Part shown: piece by piece, positions 45,435 through 57,259 of the stretch
Position numbering within the stretch: the first letter of the stretch is position 1
How the letters are laid out: each line of letters starts with the position of its first letter
Source: Lepas anatifera
Lineage: Eukaryota > Arthropoda > Thecostraca > Lepadidae
DNA length: 64,000 nt
Reading direction: 5' to 3'
NCBI GenBank assembly: GCA_034440635.1
Contig: JAOTON010001700.1
Span: forward strand, 595,262 to 659,261
Translations under genes and position numbers: made by a program
Notes under the pieces: generated by a model
What the model was told of the DNA's origin: nothing
Databases searched by the model: none
Seen by the model: only the letters and a program-made list of their open reading frames with translations

Positions 45435-46033
45435 ATAACAACCGCACTGAAGAGGAGTCTGGCACTAACCTGCACTAGAGGGGAGCCTGGCAGACCCCCC
45501 TGAGATCTCGGAAATTAAGAGGGTTCGAAAAATTTGAGCGAGAAATAGGGTTTGACCTTGACCCATGACCTTTGACATTTGACTGTGACCCTGATCCTTA
45601 CATTGAGAGCTATCCTAACTATGACGTCATAATATATGTTGTACTGGGTAACGTCATTTGACCAGAAGCACTGGGGCCAATAACCCTGAGAATGCTGGAA
45701 AGACTTTGACCTGTGACCTTTGACCTTGGCATTTTGCTCAATGTGTGGTGACGTCAATATATCCTCTCGTTTATATGGCGTTACAACGTCACCGGCCGGT
45801 CGCCGATGCAGGTAAACTGGGACGACCGCGCAATCGCAGCCATTTCAAAACATAGGTGTGACTCTGAAGCACTAAACAATTTTGAACTATTTTCAACATT
45901 CTTTCACCAATCGACGCGCCGTTGAATTCTCTCAAATCTGGCCTAGTAGCGTTTTTGGGCTGCGAACGGTCCTCCAGCCACCTTAGAAAATAGGTGGGAG
46001 GGGGCTCGAAGCCCCCTCCAATGCACGTATTAA
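45435..46033. mobile_element. E9: short TTAA element, CACTGGAGGGG family
   Basis: The left (R-type) end ATAACAACCGCACTGAAGAGG has a decayed TTAA, followed by a second motif AACCTGCACTAGAGGGG. The right end is GGGGGCTCGAAGCCCCC then TCCAATGCACGTATTAA. It aligns with E13 at both ends but is about 300 bp shorter. TGACCT words run through 45555-45730. Confidence 0.8.
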
Positions 46034-46545
46034 CACCGAGCAGATTAGGCTAGCTATCGAAGACAGGAATTTGATCCTCTCCTGAGAAAAAATAAGAGGA
46101 TGCGGTTGGAGTTGCTTGTCTGTCCAAAGAAAAGAAATCATCCTGAGACTAGCGCCATGATTCTGTGTCTTTCAAAGGGCGTCAGAAGCTGATTGCTTTG
46201 TCAGTTTTTGGTTTTTTACTTCATTTAATTTATTTTATTATTTATTTATGTATCTTTACCTTATTATTACATTATTTTCACTTTATCCGTTTATGGGTGA
46301 CTATACTGTGGCTGGTGTATGCTCCTGGCGTACACCCCTCCCACCTTCGGCCGTGAACAATGTCGCGCCGGGCCGGTTAAAGTCAGACTGTGGTTCTAAG
46401 CGAGGCATTTCAGCTCGGTTGAATCCCCGTGGAGGGATTCCTGTCTGTCGGTCATTGATATTGGACATCTGGCAGGCCCTAATCTACGATTGGCTTCGTG
46501 GTCCGCAGCCAAATCAAACATTGTCCACCATACGATCAACAGAGC
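46034..46545. other. Intergenic leading into GIY-YIG fragment
   Basis: A plus frame from 46248 is open but has no domain until the GIY-YIG words at 46546. Confidence 0.4.
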
Positions 46546-46675
46546 AAAGTCGTCTACCTCTTCAAGTGCCCCTGCTCAGCGGGCAGTGAGAGGCGTTTCT
46601 ACATTGGTGACACCGACCGTGTTGCGGTAGATCGATTTGACCGGGACATATCGAGTTCGTTGAGTAGTTGCCCAA
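46546..46675 (+). pseudogene. GIY-YIG endonuclease fragment, Penelope-like
   Basis: The frame reads KVVYLFKCPC, a short gap, then FYIGDTDRVAVDR. This is the V-Y-x-x-x-C...Y-I-G-x-T-x-R signature of the GIY-YIG nuclease domain at the C-terminus of Penelope-like retroelements. The domain is cut at about 46676, where sequence of family-A element E10 begins. The rest of the element, including its RT, is not nearby. Confidence 0.55.
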
Positions 46676-47000
46676 GCATAGATAAAAGGACTGACAATTT
46701 CCTATCAAATGTACGTTATCAGACTTCAATCGCTCTAATGGCATAAGAGTTATGCCCAGTTTGCTTAAGCATTGCATATTTGAGTGAAAATAGCCGATCT
46801 TGACCTAATTTGACCTCTGGAGGTCAAACCATTGACCGGAGCACAAAAACATGTGAATCAATTTCTTACTGTATTCATGCGAGCTTTCTAGTGCACTTTG
46901 CAGATTTGCGCTAACGCCAATATTTTCGGAGTTAGAGGGGGCCATCGATGGCCCCGGTGAGGCGAAGGTGGCGCCGGACCCCCGGTGAGGCGTGGGTTAA
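46676..47000. mobile_element. E10: truncated right half of a family-A TTAA element
   Basis: Aligns with 12805-13128 of E3: GCTCTAATGGCATAAGAG, the TGACCTCTGGAGGTCAAACC palindrome, GGGGCCATCGATGGCCCC, and the doubled motif before TTAA at 46997-47000. The left two thirds are missing. Confidence 0.9.
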
Positions 47001-47317
47001 GATGTTTTTCCGTCACACGTCGTTTTCGACAATACCTTACGTGTCGGTCTTTAACAAAGGTGTATGATGATTTATGCTTTTGTATACGTATGGCCTTCCC
47101 ATGTGTACTGTATTCAAACGTGTTTGCATTTGAGACTCTTAATTCACTTAATTCAATTGTTGAACTTGTGTATCCGTTATTCTTGATTGTCAAAAAATAG
47201 CAAGTAGGATTTGAAATTTTAGTGCAAGTGTGATCCGACGTTTTTTCAAAGTTGTGTAGTGTTGGGTCATGCGCCGGCTAAGCAATTAATCACTGACAAA
47301 GATAGTCGTACGACGTT

Positions 47318-47692
47318 CGAAAGCTCCGAAAAATACATACGAAATCCGACTGGCGTTTTGAACAACTCCTCAACGAACATGAGACCGACCGTGAACTCCA
47401 AACACGGATTCAGGAGCGCAAAGACGCCTGGAGTGACAAGTACAGATCCAAAGAGGATTGCTCTGCTTTCACCAAACATCGCGGATTCCAGCCCGAATTC
47501 GACAACGCCAGGATACTGGCCCAGGAACCCCGTCGGATGCATCGTCCGCTACTGGAGTCAGCGTTCATACAATCCTCAGGCAGCCCAAATGCGGCTATAA
47601 CTTCCCCTAACAGCGCCTGGATTAGCCTGAACTCTAGTAGCAGACTCCCCGGCACATGGCTTCATCTCGTTGGCTCATCCCGCATCCCCTAA
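47318..47692 (+). pseudogene. GIY-YIG C-terminal fragment, Penelope-like
   Basis: A plus frame without a good start reads RIQERKDAWS, then SAFTKHRGFQPEFDNARILA, QEPRRMHRPLLESAFIQ and a tail to a stop at 47692. This order (basic helix, S-A-x-x-x-H, x-x-I-L-x-x-E, R-x-x-L-E-x-x-x-I) is that of the C-terminal half of Penelope-type GIY-YIG domains. It begins about where the 46546 fragment ends in domain terms but overlaps it slightly, so it may be a second copy. Confidence 0.5.
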
Positions 47693-47870
47693 ACTTTTCA
47701 CTTCCTTGTCTTTTATTTTTTTCTGTTTTTTCATAACGCCCCTCTCTGCTTACTCCACACTGTATATTGTGTATCTGTACTCTCAGCATCTACCTCATCT
47801 TCATTACAGGAAGAGTGCCATCCCGTCATGCCATGTCTGTTACGGCCGCCTAACCCAGCCATTATGATGG

Positions 47871-48061
<191 letters not shown>

Positions 48062-48235
48062 TTGACGTTTGCTTGATGTTTATAGGTATGCTTGTTTTAC
48101 CACATTTTTTATTTTTAACCCCTAAGACTTTATTCACTTACTCTTCACCAGTATTTTCACTGTAAAATCATGTTATGTGTCTGTCAGATGCCATTCTTTC
48201 TTCTTATTTCCGTTACATTTTATATCGATGTTGCC

Positions 48236-49195
48236 TTAACCCGTGGCCCACCGGGGTCCGGCGCCACCTCAGATATTTTTCTGCTATCTGGAACATAAAG
48301 ACCTCCCGCCAGTGGTTTAATCTCCTGAGGTCACCTCGTGACCTAATATGACCTGAGGTCAGGAAAGGTCAGAAAAGGACCTTGCCGTATATCACATGAA
48401 AGACAGTGCCGAGACATACACGGTGACGTTTAGTTCAGTGCTCTAGCTTGGTTAGGTCAAAAGTTATCGTCAAAATACTATTTTTGACCCCTGGTGACCT
48501 GTGATGACCTCTACTAGGTCAAAGTGCAAATAATGCTCTTGGAATCTGCGAAAGGGTGTCCAAGACCCTTTTCTGAGAAATATGAGTATTTGCAATTATT
48601 GTTGTGACTTTTAGATCATAAGACAGCTTTTCCCATACTTTTTTAATGGGAGAGGTCATCTCGTGACCTGACCTCAGGTCATGAAATCTAAAAGGCCCCC
48701 TATGTAAATTCTGCAGAGCCTGGAGGGGTCATGACGTGAATGAGTTTCAAATCGATCGGCTTAGAAATGTAGCTATGGCAGAGATCAAAAGTTTAAGAGA
48801 GGTGGCCTTTTTATTTTATTTTATTTTATTAGGGCCACTCCCAACAGGCACACTTGCCCAATTACAGGGAGTATTGGCGTGGGTGTTTAAGGATTCTCTC
48901 CACCGGGTCAGAACGGACACGGAAGGCGGTTTCCCGCCGTGGGGATTGAACCCACGTTAATCCATGCTATCCGATCCGTAGACTGGCAACGAAGCCACTA
49001 GGCCATTCCGGCCCCGCCCCTTGGTTCACCTCGCCTGGTGACCTGACCTTACGTGACCCGGGGAAAATATTCAGGGATGATGGGAAAATGATAGGGTGAG
49101 AGAGCCCTCAACTGCAGTGCAGTGGCTCGCCGTTTTTCTGCTATCGTGAAAAAAACTTAGGGGGCCATCGATGGCCCCCGGTGGGCGAGGGTTAA
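48236..49195. mobile_element. E11: family-A TTAA element carrying a SINE
   Basis: Reverse orientation to E3. The left end TTAACCCGTGGCCCACCGGG is an R end whose second motif and hairpin are deleted after GGCGCCACCT. The right end is GGGGCCATCGATGGCCCC, CGGTGGGCGAGGGTTAA. A 215-bp SINE (48806-49020) interrupts it. Without the SINE it is about 745 bp. Confidence 0.9.
48806..49020 (-). mobile_element. tRNA-derived SINE with (TTTTA)n tail
   Basis: Minus strand: head GGAATGGCCTAGTGGC (A box) at about 49010, GGGTTCAATCCCC (B box and T arm) near 48945, a 100-bp body, then an (AATAA)n-type tail at 48808-48831. It lies inside E11. No clear target duplication was found. Confidence 0.8.
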
Positions 49196-52098
49196 GTGTC
49201 TTCTTCGCTATTTTTCTCCAGTGGCTTGCCTGTTCCATAAATCAGAAGCGTTGTTTGAAAACCTCGTGATTTATACTTTTTTTAATTGAAGACCTCCTTT
49301 TACGTCCTCCCATATTTACCATTCCCGCGATGAATTTCGCTGACGGAAGTTAAAGGGAGATACGCGAAAAAATTTTTATTGGCTATATGAAAAGGTTACA
49401 AAAAGTTGTTTCAGAAGTCCCATTCTCATTTTTGCGAATTCTGCCTGCAAATGCCTTAAAAATGCTCTCAAAGTCAACATTTCTAGACGACTTTACCGGT
49501 ACACCTCATATCGATGTATATGACGTACACACGGCCAAGGCTATCAATTTCTCTAAGAATTAGGTCATATCTATCCTAAATAGTGATGTAGAACTTTGGA
49601 CTACTACAGAAAAAAATTACTTCAGAAAAACAACATTCCAAAACTCTTTTGAAACAGAAATATAGGGCTTAAAAGAAATCACAATCAACCAATCAGAAGC
49701 CTAGGAATTCTCAAACCGGGGTCACGTGACCTATCTGACGCAAAAGTTTTGTCATCCTGGGGCTGAAGCAGAAAATGACTCAAGACCCGCGGTACGAAAC
49801 CGCTGAAGCCTTGAGTAATTATGTTTTTTTCGTTTTTAGGGCAAACTTATTCATTTTGCAGCCTTTAAAAGCTTTTTAAAATTAATTGAAATACAAATAC
49901 AGGAGAACAGACATTTGTATAATAAAAACATTACTTTTTAACTTTGAATAGTTTTCGAAAAGTAAGTAATGGGTATGGGCATGGGTAAGTGATGGACATT
50001 TTATTGAAACTGTTAACCTATTTCGATAATAAGTGAGTGGCCTCCCAAAATTTTGCCGAAGATACAAAAATAATTGATAGTTTCGTTATTAGGATTTTTC
50101 AAATAACAAGAAACCACAGTAGTAATTTTTTCGCGTATCTCCCCTTAAGCCGAAGGTACCCCGACGAAAACTTTCACCCGAGTGGAGACAGTCCATCATT
50201 TCCATTGGATCCGAGGGTTGATGTCATTAACACTGTTTGGTCCGAAGACATACTGGAAAACCTTGCAGCTTTCGAGAACTAGTTACCTAGATGAAAGTGA
50301 GCTTGGGCTGGCCACTCCGCTACTTCAGCCAAGTAACAGGGCCTGGAATGAATGGTCTGCGAACTCCACGCCCATGTTTGGCGCAAAGTTTGGACGATGG
50401 CGTTGCCAGTTGGAAGAGTTTCAGCTGCGATCGCGTGCCACAGCCGAAGAGAGCTGCGCTGACCGCCGGGTAGACTCGGGTGCCACCGTTCTGGGAAGCA
50501 CTGCCAGCTCGGCAGACATTGACAACCGTCGCAGTGTCTTGTCAGCCGCGCCGGCCGCGACGGCCCCACGACGCGTTCCAGCGAAACGCGGCCCGTCGGC
50601 TGCCCCCGCCCTGCTCAGAAGCGTCACCTCGGTCTGCTCCCCGCTAACTTGACGTTGACACAGACACTGTCTGACCTCTGCCTGACGCCTGCCCGCCCCG
50701 CCGCAGAGCAGTGACGCGCCACCGCTTCTACTCGCTGGTAGAAGTACACAATGATGTACTGAAAGGGAGGCAGTGGCTGGCACCCCAGCCCCCCTCCCCT
50801 CGCCGTAAGGTCTGAGGAGCGCCTTCGTGCTTTCAGGGATGCTCTTGTAAAGTGTACAGGTTACAGTGTTACACGTCACACCCCTTCCCCGCCCCACGCC
50901 ACCCCGCAGCTATGTGAAACATTCGGATGGGGTGGCGTGGTTACATTAACCATGGAGCCATGACCATGACTGCGGGCATTTATGAAACAGAAACAAAACA
51001 AGTTACCATCTCAGTGTATTGGCATACTTAGACCTTGATTATATTGCATTTTTGACGTCCATCTATGAGCTCCCCGCTCGATTGTGCCACGACCAGACCT
51101 TTTCTCCAGACTTCTTCATTCATTCTATTCCTATTTTTCCTTTCAGAAAAACGTTTTGTAAATATGTTGTTGAAATTAGCAATATTTCGAAAATGACGTC
51201 GGAGAAGGATAACTGTATTGATTTTCACGGGGAATGGCCCACCACTCATGTTTTTCTTGAATATCTCTAAAGTTGTTCACAGCAGGCATTTGGAACTTAC
51301 TGAATTTTGCTTTAAACCAAATTGGGAAAATTCTCTAAACGTTTTGAGGTAATATTTTTACCAGGGGCGGATGTATGACACGGTGTTTAGGCAGCATCTT
51401 ATATTCGCAAACCAAGTATTGTTGCTTACGGTGCGTTCCTCAGAACAAGACCATCCGTGACAATTTGATTGCAGTTAGAGCTTCGAATGTTATGAATAAG
51501 ATGTTGATCGATTATTTACATTTTCATATAATTCATTGGCAGAGGTGGTTCCAGCACCTTAAAATAAGGGGGTTCGAATAAAATTAGATTTTACTCGTGC
51601 TGAGTCAATAGACTGCTTACGGGACGGGCGGGAGAAGCGAAAGTTATCATACCATGCTCCCAACCTCATGCTATATTATAACAAGATGAAGAAAGCGCGC
51701 TCAGGTATTTATTTATTTTTTTAGATGTAATGGTTAGGGTTCATGCATTTTCCAGCGCGTTTTAGTGTATTAAGTACAATGAGTGGGGAAAATATTGAAG
51801 AACGAATATATAAAAATTGATCATTGGTGGATTAATGTGACAAGATTATTCAGGAACCCCTCCCTGGTTTTGGCATGACTGGATAAAGGCTGGGCAACAC
51901 GAAAAGCATCAATACCCGAGGAACATATGTAGATACCTTTAAGGCATTGGCAATTTGCAGATTGCCGGAATATTTTGCTTTCCTGCATCGGCCTCTAAAA
52001 TTTATATTATACCATTTTTCTAATGTGAATATGTTTTATAGTTTCTGACGTTTTGTAATTTATGCAACAAAAACTATTGTGTTATTAAAATATATTGC

Positions 52099-52100
<2 letters not shown>
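49196..52100. other. Intergenic, one GC-rich open region
   Basis: The region 50180-50900 is GC-rich with long frames on both strands (plus 50182-50652, minus 50421-50897). Neither has a recognisable domain and each could be the shadow of the other. The flanking sequence shows nothing. Confidence 0.4.

Positions 52101-52135
<35 letters not shown>
52101..52135. repeat. (AT)n microsatellite, short
   Basis: About 35 bp of AT dinucleotides. Confidence 0.9.
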
Positions 52136-52138
<3 letters not shown>

Positions 52139-52677
52139 TATATTTCATCATATAGTTATTTCCCTGGATCCGCCATTAAACTTTAAATGTTCACATTGCT
52201 GGTTTCTTATCAGCTCATCACTCCCTGTTATGGATGCGAGATGTCTGCTCGTCACCTCGTGACCGAGTCAAAGTGAAGTTCACCTCGGAGCAGGCATAGA
52301 ATGGCTGCTTCCCTAATGTTATTGCCTCGCAAGAGGAACTGCAATAATACTGCGCATCAAAATATTGTTTGTCCAGTATGATATGCATCATTCAATTCTA
52401 CACTATCACGAACATCTTCATGCATTTTTCAGATACCAATTCCCAGATATATGATCAAAGTATTCATCAGATGTCTCAAGCACATATACTTTGGGCCGTT
52501 CGTGCTCAGGCACCTGACAGGTACAAACCCGAAGGAAGGATTTTTGTTCACCTTCTCGATAACTCTGCTCCCCTAAAACCAGAATTGTGACACCAACTGA
52601 CAGTTTTGCATATTTCACTCCTTGTATAACACTACAATAAAGCATGTAGAAGTAAGTGAAATTGTGATGGTGGCTAT
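52136..52677. other. Intergenic, no gene seen
   Basis: No recognisable coding signal on either strand. Confidence 0.5.
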
Positions 52678-53519
52678 TTAAAACGCTCGTTGACGGGGGG
52701 CACCCACCCCCCTTTTTCTGGAGACAATACAAAAACTGTGGCACGTTGCGCCGCCGTACTTGGCATACCTTTTCTCTGATAATTTTTACAACTTTTTTCA
52801 ATAATTTAAAATTAGGGCATCTTAGGTCAGGTCACTAATACAGGTCAAGCGACCTGACCTCAAAAATAGTTTTAGGATAGCATAAGTCGGAACAGGAGGA
52901 AGTTATCCAATAGCAACTCATACTACATAATGGGCCCACCGAGTTCTCTAAAATATGTTATGATATTTTTGATATCATTGACCTAAGGTCAGGTACGAGC
53001 CATGACCTTTCCATTGGAAGTACATGGGAAAAATGGTTTTAACTAGATTACTTGGTAATGGATGATGATAGTGTTTATTTTAGCTTTATTAAATTGACCT
53101 TGTATTTGCGGTTCTAATGATATGCATTTTGACCTAATTTGACCTTGACATCAGGTCAGGTCAAATGACGTATTTGGACTGATTTAACCTGGCAAGGTAA
53201 TATGATACATCAGTCGATTTGACCTGCTGCGAGAATTCCAGTGGCTTAAATTGTTTTGCTCTATCCTTACTTGATTAGATGTAATGGCCGAAAACCTTCA
53301 TTTACATGTTATCCCTATCAGGGCATGTTTTGACCTCTAGTGATCTTAAATGTGACCTGACAAAAAATGGTACCATTATTTTCGATGGAAAAATAGATGG
53401 GCTACCCAACGCCATTTACCGTTTTCCGCTACCTGGCGTGTTTCTCGAGATGTTAGGGAGACGGGTACCCACCCCCTCAAAGAGAAGGTGGCTCAGACCA
53501 CCGTCAATGCGCGTGCTAG
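52678..53519. mobile_element. E12: TTAA element beside the lectin gene
   Basis: The left end TTAAAACGCTCGTTGACGG aligns base for base with the reverse of E7's right terminus. The right end keeps the doubled motif (TCAAAGAGAAGG, then CGTCAATGCGCGTG), but its TTAA is now CTAG (53516-53519). It is 842 bp against 830 for E7. It lies 29 bp past the stop codon of the C-type-lectin gene, so it probably forms part of that gene's 3' untranslated region or terminator context. Confidence 0.85.
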
Positions 53520-53548
53520 TGGACTGCAGGATATTGAAAGCGTGCACA

Positions 53549-54646
53549 TTAGCACGCGCCTACAGGAAAGCGGCAAAAATACTGCTGCCTCTCACTGCAC
53601 TCAGTAGGGAAGATGTTTAAGCTTCTCAAGACTACACACGAATCAAGCCCGGAAGGGGTTTCCGGTGCATTTCTGTGCCAGCTGAGGGTTGAGGTCGTAC
53701 CATCGTTTGACATCCACTTGCCCTCGCTGACGCTGAAGGAGATTCCCACCCACACCACATTGCTGACGGTGTAGACTGATCTCAGGATGATGACCGTGTT
53801 CTCGTCCGGAAACACCGCCAGCCGCGAGTTAGGAAGCATGCTATGGCAGGATAGTTCGGCTTCATCTCTAGTGGCATTGCCAGAGCCGATGTGGTAGCAG
53901 TAGCCGTCAATACCGAACCAGTCTTCGGCACACGGCAGCCGGCCTCTACAGAGCAAAGGCGCCTGACAAGCAGCCCCGTGTAGGGTGTCGTGGCACGATC
54001 GAAGCTCCAGGTTTCCATCTTTCGCACTTGCTGAGGTACTTAAGCAGCCACTGAAGAGGGCTCCGGCTGCAGAGCCGGTCAGGTCGCGCCAGTCGAGTTC
54101 CAGCGACGCCGATAACCCGTCTGTGTTCACTATCGTACCACTTTCGACGCGCATTCCGATGTACTCTGCTTGGGACGGTCTAGACGAGTGAAACAGAAGC
54201 CACGCCTTGTCCTGTGCGTTCGATATACTGGCCATGTCTGAACCAATGCCAAATCTCGAGCACTCCGCGAGCGAGCCGCTCCAGCTCAGACCAGTGGTGT
54301 TGAGGCGGAAGTAGCAGCTGTTGCCAAAGAAGTGCCACCCAGCCGCACATGGAAGTAGGTCACTGCGCCTGTGGCTGATTCGGAACGTGCTGTTGCCTTC
54401 TCCTTCCGCTGCTGCCTGCGGAGAGAACATGAGACAGTGACCGCTGTCTGTGAGGGTAATCTCCGTGCAGAGGGCTCCGCGTCTGTCGCAGGAGATAGCG
54501 CAGTGGGTGAGCGAGGAGTTCTCCACTTCAGCGAACGGACCTGTCGCGAAGGCGTTGGCAATGAGGCTGAAAGTCCGGCCGGAGGGAGCTGCTTCGGCCG
54601 CTAAAAACACAGTCAGAACCGACGCAAGGACCAAGAAGAGTTTCAT
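53549..54646 (-). CDS. Secreted PAN/apple plus two C-type-lectin domains
   Basis: 365 codons, one exon, ATG at 54646. Residues 1-20 (MKLFLVLASVLTVFLAAEAA) are a classical signal peptide. Residues 25-95 form a PAN/apple-like domain with cysteines at 49, 53, 60 and 71. Lectin domain 1 covers about 100-230 (PCAAGWHFFGNSCYF start, cysteines at 129, 201, 218, 227). Domain 2 covers 239-358 (PCAEDWFGIDGYCY start, VWVGISFS core, cysteines at 267, 337, 350, 358). Neither domain has an EPN, QPD or WND calcium-binding motif, so carbohydrate binding, if any, is probably calcium-independent. Several N-x-S/T sites are present. Likely an extracellular recognition or adhesion protein. The lack of introns may reflect retrocopying, or is simply usual for this family. 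Confidence 0.9.
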   Translation of the reverse strand: MKLFLVLASVLTVFLAAEAAPSGRTFSLIANAFATGPFAEVENSSLTHCAISCDRRGALCTEITLTDSGHCLMFSPQAAAEGEGNSTFRISHRRSDLLPCAAGWHFFGNSCYFRLNTTGLSWSGSLAECSRFGIGSDMASISNAQDKAWLLFHSSRPSQAEYIGMRVESGTIVNTDGLSASLELDWRDLTGSAAGALFSGCLSTSASAKDGNLELRSCHDTLHGAACQAPLLCRGRLPCAEDWFGIDGYCYHIGSGNATRDEAELSCHSMLPNSRLAVFPDENTVIILRSVYTVSNVVWVGISFSVSEGKWMSNDGTTSTLSWHRNAPETPSGLDSCVVLRSLNIFPTECSERQQYFCRFPVGAC

Positions 54647-54729
54647 GTTGAGTGGTCGGATAATAAGTTGAGTTATGTCAAATGGCGCTGGTTCTTATTA
54701 TTGTTATTCGCCTTCTGGCGTGTGGTGGC

Positions 54730-54738
54730 TTAAATAGT
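54730..54738 (-). promoter_or_regulatory. TATA-like box of the lectin gene
   Basis: CTATTTAAG on the minus strand lies about 85 bp upstream of the ATG, a fitting distance for a TATA box with a short 5' leader. No initiator was confirmed. Confidence 0.45.
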
Positions 54739-55497
54739 TGAACGTCTATTTTGCGACAGATAACTTAACCCTTTTACAAGTTTTCTTGTAAGAACCTTCA
54801 GACTTTTACCAAGCTTCTTTTTAAGAAACACAGAGCATCACCTATCACCGTGCCGTTTGGAACTGTAGTGTCTGCTGGGCGACTGGCAGGGCATTTGCGC
54901 TGTTTTATTTTGTCCCTCATTTCGACAGCAGGAGTGACAGACAAGGAAAAATAGAACGTGTTTACTTTAATGCACGGTGATAATGTTGAACCAGGGGAAC
55001 TCTACGCCGCATGTCTTTGGTCCCAAAGATACATGTGGCTAATTTCCCCTGGCTCCTACCTGCTAAAAGGACCAGGCTTGTTGTCGACGGTGTTGATTCG
55101 TTGCTTTGGATGCGGGTGCTTAACGGCACCTGGGGAGCTCATTCCACGCCAAGTAAATACGCTTTCTATTCAAATAACCGTGATGATGTGGTACCTATTG
55201 CAAAACTACGTTGTCCAAATTTTCGTTGGTGGGTGCTCGATGATTTTACCCCGACACCAATAGCGATCATTGATAAACTTGTCCGAAGACGCCGACGGCG
55301 ATAACGATGATCTGAGACCCAAATCGCCGGCATCAATAAAGCGATAAGGATAAGGATGATCATCTCAGATATTTTAATTGAGAGCTCGCAATACACTCAA
55401 ATTTTGTTGAACTTTGCTTCGAAATGATTCTAACGGTATTTTTCGCAGTATTTGTCAGTGTTCTTCTGTGTTGTGTTTGGGGGGGAAGTTTTTTAAA
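54739..55497. other. Upstream region of lectin gene, no further gene
   Basis: Overlapping plus frames at 54958-55304 lack any known domain and run in different frames, suggesting decayed sequence. Confidence 0.4.
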
Positions 55498-56045
<548 letters not shown>

Positions 56046-56134
56046 GTTTAGCCGGATCGAACTGTGAATGATGCTGCCTGTGCCTCAGGGTGGGGCCAGG
56101 CTCAACACTGTTAATCAAACCTACAGGTCGAATG

Positions 56135-56345
56135 CACCGAGCAACGCATTGGCTCTCGGTCAGCTTGATCGGTCCCAGGGGAAAAGCACTCGATTTCCTG
56201 CCGCTGACCCGGGCTCAAATCCCCGGGCGGGTATTTTACATAAGCCTTTCCGATTCCCCCAATACCCTCACAATATGGGTGTGGGTTGGCAACAACATGT
56301 GACATCAGCAACCGGGGTGTACTAAACCCCAAAGTTAGGTGGGGG
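56135..56345 (+). mobile_element. tRNA-derived SINE
   Basis: GGTCAGCTTGATCGG and GACCCGGGCTCAAATCCCCG fit degenerate A and B boxes about 45 bp apart, with CCGGGCTCAAATCCCCGGG able to form a T arm. The body ends AACCGGGGTGTACTAAACCCC, resembling the ATAAGCCCCAAA tail of the 24.9-25.2 kb SINE dimer. Confidence 0.6.
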
Positions 56346-57259
56346 GGCGCAACAGATTTCGCTGGTTGAAGCTCCCTAGCGGGCTAGAATACATAAGAGT
56401 CAGTTGTTGTTACAACGTCGTTGAGGACTTGACCTGCCCCCAGAGGTGATTTGGGCTCTGGTCAGGGTCCGGTGGGTCCAGCCCACTGCCTAAGCACTGT
56501 TCAATGTGATCTTTTAGTTGGTAGCCTAAAAATCATGGTTTAGCTACTTGGTTTATTTTCTCGTCAAAGTCAAAGGCGTCGTTGGGAATTTTTGAGGAGT
56601 GGCCCTGATGGTTACCTACGTCACGTTTCCATACTTTCTGTCAGATAGAGGGAAGAGCAGCGGAAATATTTTATAGTATTAAAATGAGCCACAACTAATT
56701 AGGAGCCTAAACATGCGCAGCAGGGAGAGGTGAGGTCCTCCCAGCCAGGGCTTTCACCGGCGCACATAGGCCCTAAATGCCTCCGTCCGTGGCCAATATT
56801 ACATTTCGTGGAAAACTTCTTCGCAATACCGCAAATTCCCCCGATTTTTGGACAAAGGAGCTCATTTGACAGATAATTGAACAGCGCATAAAACTTGCAT
56901 TCGACATATAGGTTTTATATTACATGGGCGTAATCAGGACAGTGAAAAGAGGGGCATTTGGGGCAACTTAATCCAGCCCAAGGTGTCCGTAAAATATTTT
57001 GCAGATGTTGTTGTTGCGCCATGAATTGTGACCGAATTGTAGTTTGAAACACTGCAAACAATAAACATGTAATCCATGAACAACGATACAGCAATCATGG
57101 TGTGCCATAAATTCATAAGCGTCACCACGAACAACAAAACGGGAGGCATCATAAATGTGTATTTGAGCTTGGTTTTTCTTTCTAAACCAGCTTTTTGGTA
57201 TAATTGTAACTCCTTTTCTGCATGGGAATGTTCTATTATAACTGGTATTCGAGTGATTA
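56346..57259. other. Intergenic, no gene seen
   Basis: Nothing recognisable. Frames overlapping 56934-57318 extend across the E13 left end and are not supported. Confidence 0.45.

Noticed and set aside
50182..50897. Long frames on both strands in a GC-rich block
   Set aside because: No domain, and the strands shadow each other; high GC alone explains the open frames.
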